This document shows positions 54,386-63,577 of a stretch of DNA of 64,000 nt, piece by piece. Below the pieces are notes generated by a model. That model saw only the letters and a program-made list of their open reading frames with translations, was not told the origin of the DNA and made no database searches. The DNA is taken from the NCBI RefSeq assembly GCF_015667795.1, contig NZ_JADPEL010000012.1, positions 1-64,000 on the forward strand, written 5' to 3'. The stretch comes from Clostridium sp. D53t1_180928_C8. GTDB taxonomy: Bacteria > Bacillota > Clostridia > Clostridiales > Clostridiaceae. Position 1 is the first letter of the stretch. Each line of letters starts with the position of its first letter. A program made the position numbers and the translations under genes.

Positions 54386-54958
54386 ATGATTAAATTGATT
54401 GATTCGTCTAAAATATATCCTGAAAGTTTTAGAGTGAATTTATATACTATAAACCCATTCAGAGTTATAGGATTGATAGATGTTAATATTGAGTATGATG
54501 ATGGATTAGAAAGAGTGACATTGCCATTCTTTAGATCATCAGGAACAAATAGTGGTAAGATTAGGGGGTTATGGTACCCTATAGTTGGAATAAAAATATA
54601 TGATGGTGATTTTACAGAGTTTACAGACTATATAAATTTTGTATTAGCTAATACAACAAGAGATGGAATTGCAATGGAGGGATGGTTAGCTAAATCAGTA
54701 TTCTTTTCTAGAAGATCAGGAAACAGAGATATGATAAGAGGATTTTCTAATGGAGAACACCATAACTCTTTATTAAGTATAGGAAAACAATTAAGAGACC
54801 TATATCAATCAGGAAATTATAAAAAAATGCATTCTTTAGATTCAGAAACATTAAATAAAATAGTAACTGCAAATAAGGTGTATTATGGTAATAAGCATAC
54901 TCAAAGGGAAAATTTTGAAAGATTCGTAAAAGAAATATATGAAGAGAGAAATATATAA
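54386..54958 (+). CDS. Unrecognised protein in the kinase module, 190 residues
   Basis: I do not recognise this protein. It is soluble and looks beta-rich in its first half (FRVNLYTINPFRVIGLIDVNIEYDDGLERVTLPFFRSSGTNSGKIRG), then has an aromatic and basic middle (EGWLAKSVFFSRRSGNRDMIRGFSNGEHHNSLLSIG), and ends in a helix (TQRENFERFVKEIYEE). It starts 14 bases after the kinase, behind GGGGTGATATT, so it is in the same operon and may be a partner or regulator of it. Confidence 0.75.
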   Translation: MIKLIDSSKIYPESFRVNLYTINPFRVIGLIDVNIEYDDGLERVTLPFFRSSGTNSGKIRGLWYPIVGIKIYDGDFTEFTDYINFVLANTTRDGIAMEGWLAKSVFFSRRSGNRDMIRGFSNGEHHNSLLSIGKQLRDLYQSGNYKKMHSLDSETLNKIVTANKVYYGNKHTQRENFERFVKEIYEERNI

Positions 54959-55074
54959 AAAAAGAGTTTTAGAATTAAAAATGTAACACAAGAAAAGAAA
55001 TAATCATAATATATATTAAGTATAATAATAAATGATTTATATATTATACAGAAAAATATAGAGAGGTGTTTTAT

Positions 55075-55497
55075 ATGAATTACTATAGAAATAGATCATG
55101 TAGAGGGCATAGATATTATGGATATAGTCAATCAAGAAGTAATTCAGATTCAAATAGCAGGTCAAATAGCAGGTCAAATAGTAGATCAAACAGCAGATCA
55201 AGTTATAGTGGAAGTCAATCACAAAGTAATTCAAATAGTAGTTCAATGAGCAATTCAAGAAGCAGTTCAATGAGTAATTTAACTAGTAGAATAAGTAGTT
55301 GGATAAGTAATTGGACAAGCAGAAAATCAAGTAAGTCAGATTCTAATAGTCATTCAAGTAATAGCTCATATAGTAGTTCTTACAGTCATGATTCAAATAG
55401 TAGTTCTTACAGCAGTTCTTATAGTAATGACTCAAATAGTAGTTCTTACAGTAGTTCTTATAGTAATGATTCTAATAGTGGATCATATAGCAGATAA
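55075..55497 (+). CDS. Low-complexity Ser/Arg- and Ser/Tyr-repeat protein
   Basis: A 140-residue protein with more than half Ser. After a basic aromatic head (MNYYRNRSCRGHRYYGY) comes a run of SNSR units (four exact 12-base repeats at 55150-55197), then Ser/Met/Asn stretches with two Trp, and finally two full 13-residue units reading NDSNSSSYSSSYS (55387-55464) plus a partial one. It resembles an RS-domain phospho-substrate more than any enzyme. It follows the kinase and the 190-residue gene; AGAGGTGTTTTAT precedes its start. A spore-coat or matrix protein is another possibility. Confidence 0.75.
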   Translation: MNYYRNRSCRGHRYYGYSQSRSNSDSNSRSNSRSNSRSNSRSSYSGSQSQSNSNSSSMSNSRSSSMSNLTSRISSWISNWTSRKSSKSDSNSHSSNSSYSSSYSHDSNSSSYSSSYSNDSNSSSYSSSYSNDSNSGSYSR

Positions 55498-55524
55498 TAG
55501 AATTAATTTAAATAAAGATATTAT

Positions 55525-55560
55525 AAAAATAAAGAAGTATATAATTACTTCTTTATTTTT
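55525..55560 (+). terminator. Terminator after the Ser-repeat gene
   Basis: AAAAATAAAGAAGTA/TACTTCTTTATTTTT stem; the T-run is part of the right arm. Confidence 0.85.
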
Positions 55561-55642
55561 ATATAAATACGATTTTTAAGTTTTATAATGTAATAGTTAA
55601 ATTTTTGATATATATGATATAATTGAATAAGTTACTTTAAGG

Positions 55643-55677
55643 TGAAATTCCAAATTAAAAATTTGACAATTTAACTT
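55643..55677. repeat. Dispersed repeat with TGAAATTCCAAATT core
   Basis: The 14-mer TGAAATTCCAAATT (55643-55656) recurs exactly at 61286-61299 inside dnaE intron 1, in both cases followed by a roughly complementary AATTTG segment. It lies in the leader of rapZ. Confidence 0.5.
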
Positions 55678-55743
55678 TCACATTCGAACTAAATTTAGAA
55701 TGTGTTTACTACATTAAAAAAAGAGATTTTTTGGAGGTATTAC

Positions 55744-56628
55744 ATGAGATTTATTATAGTTACAGGGTTATCAGGAGCCGGTAAATCAGAAGCGACTAAA
55801 AGCTTAGAAGATATGGGGTATTTTTGTGTAGATAATCTTCCACCAACATTAATAACAAAGTTTGCAGAGGCATGTAGACAAAGTGATGGAAAGATAGATA
55901 AAGTGGCATTAGTTATAGATATAAGAGGTGGAGTATTCTTTAATGATTTATTTGAAAGTTTAAGAGATTTAGAAAAAGAGCAGTTTAAGTATGAAATATT
56001 ATTCTTAGATGCAACTGATGAAGTTCTTGTAAAAAGATTCAAAGAAAAAAGAAGAAGTCATCCATTATCAGGTGGTGGTAGAGTTATAACAGGAATTGAA
56101 TTAGAAAGAAAGAAATTAAGAGAAGTTAAAGATAAGGCAGATATTATAATAGATACATCAAAGTATAAAATAGGTGATTTAAGAGAAGAAATGACTAAAT
56201 ATTTTGGTGATGAAACATTGCCAGAAAAGCAATTATCAATTACTGTGTTAAGCTTTGGATTTAAATATGGTATACCAGTTGATTCAGACTTAGTGTTTGA
56301 TGTTAGATTTATACCTAACCCATTCTATATACCAGAACTAAAGCCATTTTCAGGGTTAGATACACCAGTTAAGGATTATGTATTAGAACAAGATGAAACT
56401 AAAAATTTCTTAGAAAAATTAAATGATATGTTAGAATTCTTGATTCCAAACTATCAAAAAGAGGGAAAAAGACAACTTATTATTTCAATAGGATGTACTG
56501 GTGGAAGACACAGATCAGTAGCTATAGCAAATGAGGTTTATGAGAATTTATATGAGAAAAACTACAATGTGTATATTGAGCATAGAGATATTAAAGAAGA
56601 TGTTCATAAAGGGGATAAAAAGCTATGA
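55744..56628 (+). CDS. rapZ: RapZ/YvcJ-family nucleotide-binding protein
   Basis: A 294-residue P-loop protein: [27 protein letters not shown] at the N terminus, then [40 protein letters not shown] and [14 protein letters not shown] in the C-terminal domain. In E. coli RapZ is an RNase adapter for the GlmZ sRNA; in Firmicutes YvcJ hydrolyses GTP and affects competence. It forms the conserved operon with yvcK and whiA; its stop overlaps the yvcK ATG. TGGAGG precedes the start. Confidence 0.95.
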   Translation: MRFIIVTGLSGAGKSEATKSLEDMGYFCVDNLPPTLITKFAEACRQSDGKIDKVALVIDIRGGVFFNDLFESLRDLEKEQFKYEILFLDATDEVLVKRFKEKRRSHPLSGGGRVITGIELERKKLREVKDKADIIIDTSKYKIGDLREEMTKYFGDETLPEKQLSITVLSFGFKYGIPVDSDLVFDVRFIPNPFYIPELKPFSGLDTPVKDYVLEQDETKNFLEKLNDMLEFLIPNYQKEGKRQLIISIGCTGGRHRSVAIANEVYENLYEKNYNVYIEHRDIKEDVHKGDKKL

Positions 56629-57950
56629 TAATGGATTTTTTGATGAAGCCAGGAATAAAAATGAAAAGGTGGATATTCCTTGGCTTTGTAGGGGTAGTGA
56701 TACTTGTACTAGGTGTTGTTGAAATTTTTTCAAATAAAGATTATAACACAAATATAAAACTTTTATATTTATTTTTAAGTTTAATTGGAATTGTAATGAT
56801 GTATATTGCATTTTCGGAATTTGTTAAATCATTTATTGCATTAATAAACTCTGAAAAAGTTAAAATAACAATAAATGATAAGAACATAGAAGAACTTGTA
56901 GATGAAAAGAGAGTTCATGTAGGTGGTCCTAAAGTAGTTGTTATAGGTGGTGGAACGGGGCTTTCTACAATGTTGAGAGGGTTAAAGTTATATACAAGTA
57001 ATATAACAGCAGTAGTAACTGTTGGAGATGATGGTGGAGGATCAGGAAAGCTTAGAGCTGACCTTGGGATGTTACCACCAGGTGATATACGTAACTGTAT
57101 TCTAGCATTAGCAGACACAGAGCCTATTATGGAGGATTTACTTCAATATAGATTCCAAGAAGGGTCGCTAAAAGGCCAGAATTTTGGTAATTTATTTTTA
57201 GCTGCCATGGCAGGAATAAGCGAAAACTTTGAAGATGCTGTTCAAAAAATGAGTTCAGTACTTGCAGTTACTGGTAAAGTATTGCCAGTTACACTTGATG
57301 ATATGAAACTTATAGCAGAGCTTGAAAACGGAAGTATAGTAGAGGGTGAATCTATAATTCCAGAAGAGGTTATAAAACAAAAAAGTAAGATAAAAAAATT
57401 AAAAATAGATCCTGAAAGAGCTAAACCGTTGATGGATGCGCTTATAGCTATTAAAGAAGCAGATGCAATTGTTATGGGGCCTGGAAGCCTTTATACTAGC
57501 ATAATACCAAATCTTTTAGTTGAAGATATAGTTGACTCAATTAATAAAAGTGATGCAATCAAGATATATATATCAAATGTAATGACTCAACCAGGTGAAA
57601 CAGACGATTTTAATGTATCTGATCATATAAAAACGTTAATGAAATATAGTGGAAAGAATAGCATTCAATATGTTATTGCAAATAATGGAGTGATTCCTCA
57701 AGAAATAGAGGAAAGATATTTAAGTGAAGGATCTAAATTAGTAAAGTTAGATTATGAAAACATAGAAGATTTAAATGTAAAGGTAGTTGAGACTGATTTA
57801 GTTAAAATTACTAAGGGATACGTAAAACATGATGCGGAACATTTAGCACAAGTTTTAATGACAACTATTTTAGATAAAAAATTACTTTATGATAAAAAGA
57901 AAATTATTGAGTATATGTATTTATCTAAAAAGATTGCAAATAAGAAATAA
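56625..57950 (+). CDS. Gluconeogenesis factor YvcK family protein
   Basis: A 441-residue protein with two N-terminal membrane helices (about 17-33 and 45-65), an addition common in clostridia. It then has the YvcK/CofD fold: [58 protein letters not shown] and [16 protein letters not shown]. YvcK binds UDP-sugars and is needed for growth on gluconeogenic carbon and for correct wall synthesis. It overlaps rapZ by four bases (ATGA). Confidence 0.93.
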   Translation: MIMDFLMKPGIKMKRWIFLGFVGVVILVLGVVEIFSNKDYNTNIKLLYLFLSLIGIVMMYIAFSEFVKSFIALINSEKVKITINDKNIEELVDEKRVHVGGPKVVVIGGGTGLSTMLRGLKLYTSNITAVVTVGDDGGGSGKLRADLGMLPPGDIRNCILALADTEPIMEDLLQYRFQEGSLKGQNFGNLFLAAMAGISENFEDAVQKMSSVLAVTGKVLPVTLDDMKLIAELENGSIVEGESIIPEEVIKQKSKIKKLKIDPERAKPLMDALIAIKEADAIVMGPGSLYTSIIPNLLVEDIVDSINKSDAIKIYISNVMTQPGETDDFNVSDHIKTLMKYSGKNSIQYVIANNGVIPQEIEERYLSEGSKLVKLDYENIEDLNVKVVETDLVKITKGYVKHDAEHLAQVLMTTILDKKLLYDKKKIIEYMYLSKKIANKK

Positions 57951-57956
57951 GTATAT

Positions 57957-57989
57957 TAAGCTGTATCAAAATTTTGATACAGCTTTTTT
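57957..57989 (+). terminator. Terminator after yvcK
   Basis: AAGCTGTATCAAAA/TTTTGATACAGCTT perfect stem with a T-run, so whiA probably also has its own promoter. Confidence 0.88.
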
Positions 57990-58073
57990 ATTTCCATTAT
58001 TATATTATGACACATACGGCACAGTTTATGATATAATAATTTATATATTTATAGTTAGTTAGGAGAATAATTT

Positions 58074-59024
58074 ATGTCGTTTTCAGCGAAAGTAAAAGGA
58101 GAAATATGTAGATATACTGATATATCTAAGGCGGAAGCATTAGCGGAGCTTTCGGCAATAATGAAAGGTAGTGGAACAATAGGGTTTAGTGGGAAAGGTC
58201 TTAGCTTTAGAATTACAACAGAAAATCCAGCTTCAGCAAGACATATATTCACTATACTAAAGGAACACTTTAATATACATTCTAAATTAATGGTTAAAAA
58301 GAGTAACTCTTTAAAGAAAAATAATATATATATGGTTTTAATTGAAGAAGACATGGGGGTTAGGGACTTACTTCAAGAAACAGGTATTTTTAGAGAAATA
58401 GATGGAGTACTAACTATTGACTATAAAATAGATCCTGAAATGGTAAAGACTGAAGAATACAAGAAAGCCTATATAAGAGGCGCTTTTATTGGTGGGGGAA
58501 GTGTAACTAATCCTGAAAAGACATATCATTTAGAATTTGTAACTCATAGTGAGGAATATGCAATTGATTTATCTAAGCTTATTAATTCTTTTGGATTGAA
58601 TTCAAAAGTTATTCAAAGAAAAAATAGCTTTATAATATATATAAAAGAAGGCGAACAAATAGTTGATCTTTTAAATATTGTTGGAGCTCATACTTCATTA
58701 CTTGAACTTGAAAATATAAGAATAATGAAGGAAATGAGAAATAACGTAAATAGACTTGTTAACTGTGAAACTGCTAACTTAAGTAAAACAGTAAATGCTG
58801 CAGTGAGACAAGTTGAAAGCATAAAGCTTATACAAAATAGTATAGGTCTTCAAAGGTTACCAAAGAATCTTCAAGAAGTTGCAGAGCTTAGATTAAGTTA
58901 TCCAGATGAATCCCTTAAGGAATTAGGAGAAATGTTAGATCCACCAGTAGGTAAATCTGGAATAAATCATAGATTAAGAAAAATAGAAAAAATAGCTGAA
59001 GAAATAAGAAGTGGAAACTATTAA
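58074..59024 (+). CDS. whiA: DNA-binding protein WhiA
   Basis: A 316-residue WhiA: an N-terminal LAGLIDADG-like fold without nuclease residues (AYIRGAFIGGGSVTNPEKTYHLEF) and a C-terminal helix-turn-helix (RLSYPDESLKELGEMLDPPVGKSGINHRLRKIEKIAEE). It controls sporulation in Streptomyces and affects division and chromosome segregation in Bacillus. This is the usual position after rapZ-yvcK and before dnaE. TTAGGAGAAT precedes the start. Confidence 0.96.
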   Translation: MSFSAKVKGEICRYTDISKAEALAELSAIMKGSGTIGFSGKGLSFRITTENPASARHIFTILKEHFNIHSKLMVKKSNSLKKNNIYMVLIEEDMGVRDLLQETGIFREIDGVLTIDYKIDPEMVKTEEYKKAYIRGAFIGGGSVTNPEKTYHLEFVTHSEEYAIDLSKLINSFGLNSKVIQRKNSFIIYIKEGEQIVDLLNIVGAHTSLLELENIRIMKEMRNNVNRLVNCETANLSKTVNAAVRQVESIKLIQNSIGLQRLPKNLQEVAELRLSYPDESLKELGEMLDPPVGKSGINHRLRKIEKIAEEIRSGNY

Positions 59025-59056
59025 AATAGTCAATAATAAAAATATAATATTAAAAA

Positions 59057-59080
59057 TAAAGTCTGCTACGGCAGACTTTA
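59057..59080 (+). terminator. Weak hairpin after whiA
   Basis: TAAAGTCTGC/GCAGACTTTA stem with a TACG tetraloop but no T-run. Confidence 0.5.
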
Positions 59081-59148
59081 AAGTTATAATTAATATTGTA
59101 ATAGAATAGTTAATAGTTTAAAATTTCTTATAATAAGGGGGTGTTTCA

Positions 59149-60411
59149 TTGGAAAATAAAAAGTTCTGTCATCTCCACTTACATACAGAGTATAGTTTGC
59201 TTGATAGTTCAGCTAAGATTAAAAAAGTTATTAGTCGAGCAAAAGAGCTTGGGATGAAAAGCATAGCCATTACTGACCATGGTGTTATGTATGGATGTGT
59301 AGCTTTTTATAAAGAGGCGGTAGCACAAGGTATTAAACCTATACTTGGTTGTGAAGTATATGTAGCAAGTAAGTCTATGAATATCAAAATTAATGATAAG
59401 GACAATGGTACATATCACTTAGTTTTATTAGTAAAAAATGAAGTTGGTTATGAAAATTTAATGGAAATAGTATCAACAGCATCTATTGATGGATTTTACT
59501 ATAAACCAAGAGTTGACCATGATTTCCTAAGAAAGCATAGCGAAGGTTTAATTGCTTTAAGTGCTTGTCTTGGTGGAGAAGTACAAAAAAATTTATTAAG
59601 AGATGATTATGAAAAGGCAAAAGAAGTTGCCTTACTGTATAAGAATATCTTTAAAGATGGTTTTTATTTAGAAATACAAGACCATGGCATGGAGGAGCAA
59701 AGAAAGGTTACAGAAGGTAATATTAAGTTATCTAGAGAGACAGGAATACCTTTAATTGCAACAAATGATGTCCATTATATTAAGCAAGAGGATTCTAAGG
59801 CACATGATATTCTTATGTGTATTCAAACAGGTAAAACGGTGGAAGATCAAAATAGAAGAAGGTATCCTTCAGACCAATTCTATTTAAAGTCTCCTGAAGA
59901 GATGTGGGATATGTTTTCTTATGTTCCAGAGGCGTTAGAAAATACATTGAAAATTGCAGAGGAATGTAATTTTGATTATGAGTTCCACGTTTCTAAGTTA
60001 CCTAATTTCCCAGTTCCACAGGAATATAAAACTCACTTTGATTATCTTGAAGAAGTGTGTTTTGAAGGTCTTGTTGAAAGATATGATGTATTTGAACAAT
60101 TTAAAGATAAGTTAATTAATGTTCAAGAGGTAAAGGATTTTGCTGAGACTAATGAGGAAGCAAAAGAATATGTAAATAGGCTTAATTATGAGCTTGGTGT
60201 AATTAATCAAATGGGATATGTTGATTACTTCTTAATTACTTGGGATTTTATTAAGTATTCAAATGACCATGGTATACCAACTGGTCCGGGCCGTGGATCC
60301 GCAGCAGGGTCTATCGTTGCTTATACTCTTGGAATAACAAAAATAAATCCGATAAAGTATAGCTTGCTTTTTGAAAGATTTTTGAATCCGGAAAGAGTAA
60401 GTATGCCAGAT
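59149..60411 (+). CDS. dnaE: DNA polymerase III subunit alpha (DnaE), exon 1
   Basis: Codons 1-421 of DnaE, the replicative polymerase subunit of the DnaE1 class. The PHP domain has [15 protein letters not shown] at the N terminus, LSACLGGEV and TNDVHYI. The polymerase domain begins with [23 protein letters not shown] and [16 protein letters not shown]. The frame ends just past that Asp, where the family continues IDSDF; the continuation is at 61469. The TTG start follows AAGGGGGTG. The apparent stop at 60418 lies inside the intron, so the gene is not truncated if splicing occurs. Confidence 0.93.
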
Positions 60412-60479
60412 TATAAATAAGTTTATACTAAGAATAAAATAATTCTTAGAGGGGTAAGGTTTTGAAGCGATAAGAGTTA

Positions 60480-61080
60480 GATAAATATAAGGAAGATATT
60501 ATAAAGTTATATGAATATGAAAAATTATCATTTAGTAAGATAGTTTATTCAGTAAATGAAAGTTATTTTTGTAAGATAGATAAAAATCATTAAAAAAAGT
60601 ATAGGCTCAGATTATGAAATTAGATCATATATATCTAATTCAATTTATGGTAAATGTGAATATTGCAGAATATTAATAAATAGCCCGATGTCAGTTAAAA
60701 ATATAAAAGATAAGGGTGTTATTAACAATAAATCATTAAAACTTAAATTTCTAAATAGTAAAATATTGGATGTAAAATTATATAAACATTTCATTAGAGG
60801 ATACTTTGATGGAGATGGAAGTTTGGTTTTGTCAAAAAACTCTATAAATTTTAAGTTTTTCTGAACTAAAGAGTTTTTAGAAGTATTAGTGGATATTTTT
60901 AATTCAATTTCACAATATAGATATAATAAAAGACTATACAAACGAAAAGATGATAATAAAAATAATTACTATATCAGCTATGGCGGAAGAATAAAAACAT
61001 TAAATGTAATGGATTATTTATATGATGACTGTAATATTTATTTAGAGAGAAAATATAAAAGCTTAAAATCTATACTTTAA
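60480..61080 (+). pseudogene. Decayed LAGLIDADG homing endonuclease in intron 1
   Basis: Pieces of a homing endonuclease occur in more than one frame. A helix-turn-helix-like start is KYKEDIIKLYEYEKLSFSKI (about 60483), then comes GVINNKSLKLKF, then FIRGYFDGDGSLVLS, the LAGLIDADG motif, and the tail YDDCNIYLERKYK. In-frame stops interrupt it, including a TGA near 60861 where Gly (GGA) is expected before TKEFL. It cannot give a full protein, so the intron is unlikely to home by itself. Confidence 0.8.
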
Positions 61081-61285
61081 ATTTAATAGTCGTGTATATT
61101 AGAAATAATGTACTTAAAGAGCCTCGAATTGCTTGAAAGCCCTTAGAGCTATTAGTGCTACAACGTAAAAATGAAATAAGTTTAAGCGTGAATGCTAAAA
61201 AACTAATAGATTGGGTAATGAGCAGCGAAGTCCTTAATAGGGAAACGTTCAACGACTAGTCCAAAGGGACGTAGTTATCTTTAAA

Positions 61286-61351
61286 TGAAATTCCAAATTT
61301 TAATTTGGAGAATTGAATTTACTTAGCGACTGAAAGGAGTCGAGTTTCATT
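61286..61351. repeat. Dispersed repeat inside intron 1
   Basis: A compact palindromic unit beginning ATGAAATTCCAAATT and ending GAGTTTCAT. The first 14-mer matches 55643-55656. It occupies the P8 region between the R and S elements, a place that tolerates insertions. Confidence 0.5.
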
Positions 61352-61468
61352 ATAAAGGGTAGCGAAGTGGGGCAGCCCAAACCGTATAGAGGTCGGTGGG
61401 TGAAGATATAGTCTATACCCACTACATAAAGTAGTGTTTAAGTATCTCGAAAGAGAGGGTAGTAATAG

Positions 61469-62542
61469 ATAGATTCGGATTTTTGTTATGAAAGAAGACA
61501 GGAAGTAATAGATTATGTTGTTGAAAAGTATGGAGTTAAAAATGTATCACAGATAATTACTTTTGGTACAATGGCCGCTAGATTATGTTTAAGAGATGTA
61601 GGAAGGGCTATGAACTATTCCTATGCAGAAGTAGATAGAATAGCTAAAATGATTCCTACAATGCTTGGAATAACCATAGAAAAGGCTTTAGATTTAAATC
61701 CAGAGCTTAAAGCAGCATATGACAATGAAGATAGAGTAAAGACATTGGTAGATGTTAGTAAGACTTTAGAAGGGTTACCAAGGCATTCATCAACACATGC
61801 TGCTGGTGTAGTTATAGCATCAAAGCCATTAGTTGAATATGTACCACTTCAAAAGAATGAAGATATGATAGTAACCCAATTTGATATGACAACTTTAGAA
61901 GAACTTGGACTTTTAAAGATGGATTTCCTTGGTTTAAGAACTTTAACGGTTATGAGTGATGCTGTTAAGATGATTAAAGAAAACCGAGGGGTAGATATTG
62001 ATTTAGATAAAATAGACTTTGATGATAAAAATGTTTATAACATGATTGGTGAAGGAAAAACAGCTGGTGTATTCCAATTAGAATCTCCAGGTATGACGTC
62101 ATTCATGAAAGAACTTAAGCCAGACTGCTTGGAAGATATTATAGCCGGAATATCACTATATAGACCAGGTCCGATGGCAGAGATTCCAAGATATATAGAA
62201 GGAAAAAGAAATAAAGATAGTGTGCGTTATGAGACACCAGAGCTTGAAGCTATACTGGATGTTACATATGGAGTAATGGTGTATCAAGAACAAGTTATGC
62301 AAATAGTTAGAGATTTAGGGGGTTATTCCCTTGGAAGAAGTGATATGGTTAGAAGAGCCATGTCAAAGAAAAAGCACAGTGTCATGGAACAAGAAAGAAA
62401 AAACTTTATATATGGAATAGTAGATGAAAATGGTAATGTGGAGGTGCCAGGTTGTCTGAGAAATGGTATAAGCGAAAAAGCAGCAAATGAAATTTTCGAT
62501 CAGATGATGGATTTCGCTTCGTATGCTTTTAATAAATCCCAT
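61469..62542 (+). CDS. dnaE: DnaE exon 2
   Basis: Codons 422-779. The exon opens with IDSDFCYERRQEVIDYV, completing the catalytic motif begun in exon 1, and goes on through FGTMAARLCLRDVGRAMNY, HSSTHAAGVVIA, LLKMDFLGLRTLTVM (third catalytic Asp), ISLYRPGPM, YQEQVM and FASYAFNKSH. The ATG at 61571 that an ORF finder would choose is internal. Phase is 0 at both ends. The next exon is at 63578. Confidence 0.92.
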
Positions 62543-63577
62543 AATCTTATAAGTGTGGCAATATAGAGGAATCTATATTGAAAACTCCTTAAATTGCTGG
62601 AAGTTCCTAAAGCTATCTAAACTACAACGTAATTTGAAAAGATAAGCGTGAATGTGGCAGAAATGCAGAAAAAATTAGATAGATTATATAGGGGGAGACC
62701 CTAAGTATATCAATTTTATCTATTGGGTAAAACAAAATGGATAATCAGCAACGAAATTTCTAAGGTGATAATTTGTATTGATAATAGAACTTTAAAAATT
62801 ATATATAAACTAAGAGTTAGTAAAGTAAAAGAAAGAGATATAAAAAAAGCAGTTAAATGAAATTTATAATATTAATTGTACAATGCAAGAGTTAAAAAGG
62901 ATTCTAAATAAGATTTCTATAGTTTATGAAAAATATAGTGAATATGTATAAGCAATCTTTTATTAATAGAAATGATGAGTATAACATTGTTAAGTTGTAT
63001 AAAGATGTAATTGAATTTTTATGTGATTATTTAAAGATTAGTTATACCGTTATTAAATCAGAATTTAAGGATAAGTATAGAATTGTTTTGTATGGTGAAA
63101 AATTAGTAGCAGAAATGAAAAGATTAGGTGTTAAAGAAAGACGTTTTCTTTACAAGGACCTGATTTATACGAACATTAGAAGGAATATTTATCATATATA
63201 GTAAGAGACATAATATATGGAGATGGATGGATAAGAAACGATGGAAGAGAATTTTTAATTTCATATGTATCCGATAAATTCATAAAGTGGTGTAAAGATG
63301 TCTTAAAATACTTAGGCTTTGAAGATATTTAAGAACGATTTATAGCTAACGAGTTTAATGGAATTTTTATTATAAGAACTGCAAAAAAATATAATTTAGA
63401 AGTTTTAAGACATAAAATATATAATAAGCCATTTGGTATGGAGAGAAAATATAAATTATTATTATGAAAGACGCTCAGAGACTATAATAGGAGATACTAA
63501 TTCTATTAGTATATGGTATAGTCCAGACTACAACTTTATATTTAAAATAAGGGCTTATGAAAGTAAGAGTAGTAAAG
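62543..63577 (+). ncRNA. Group I self-splicing intron 2 in dnaE
   Basis: 1035 bases between His and Ala of the FNKSHAAAYA motif. P AAATTGCTGGAAGTTCC (62591-62607), Q GGATAATCAGCAACGAAATTTC region (62739-62760), R ACGCTCAGAGACTATAA (63471-63487) and S TATAGTCCAGAC (from 63517). P7 is GACTA (63480-63484) with TAGTC (63519-63523); P8 is ATACTAAT/ATTAGTAT. The exon end CCAT can pair with GTGG (62555-62558), giving a U-G pair at the splice site, as P1 requires. The intron ends in G. It shares TACAACGTAA and AAGCGTGAAT with intron 1, so both are of one subgroup. Confidence 0.88.
62765..63465 (+). pseudogene. Decayed homing endonuclease in intron 2
   Basis: The region between Q and R encodes pieces of a LAGLIDADG-type protein: LYKDVIEFLCDYLKISYTVIKSEFKDKYRIVLYGEK and KRLGVKERRFLYKDL in one frame (from 62926), then after a frameshift near 63178 YLSYIVRDIIYGDGWIRNDGREFLISYVS and KWCKDVLKYLGFED, then an in-frame stop near 63330. 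YGDGW is the remnant of the catalytic motif. Its place in the intron (P6 region) differs from that in intron 1. Confidence 0.7.

Larger units (their letters stand above)
60412..61468 (+). ncRNA. Group I self-splicing intron 1 in dnaE
   Basis: 1057 bases between codons for Asp and Ile of the PDIDSDF motif. Core elements: P AATTGCTTGAAAGCCC (about 61128), Q GTAATGAGCAGCGAAGTCC (61215-61233), R GTTCAACGACTAGTCC (61247-61262) and S AAGATATAGTC (61403-61413). P7 is GACTA (61254-61258) with TAGTC (61409-61413). The exon ends in U and the intron in G, as group I splicing needs. A decayed endonuclease gene fills the 5' part. A dispersed repeat (61286-61351) sits between R and S, in P8. I could not identify a strong P1 guide for this intron. 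Confidence 0.88.

Noticed and set aside
55150-55497. CRISPR-like array
   Set aside because: The repeats are 12 and 39 bases without unique spacers and lie in frame within a Ser-rich coding sequence.
55388-55579. 63-residue frame overlapping the Ser-repeat gene
   Set aside because: It is a frame shadow of the repeats; no ribosome site precedes it.
60412-61468. Group II intron or IStron
   Set aside because: No reverse transcriptase, no domain V-like GAGC...GTTC hairpin and no IS200/IS605-type transposase; the R and S elements and terminal G fit group I.
60412-63577. Inteins in DnaE
   Set aside because: DnaE is a common intein host, but both insertions have many stops in frame, no Cys/Ser-start or HN-Cys splice motifs, and clear group I intron core elements.
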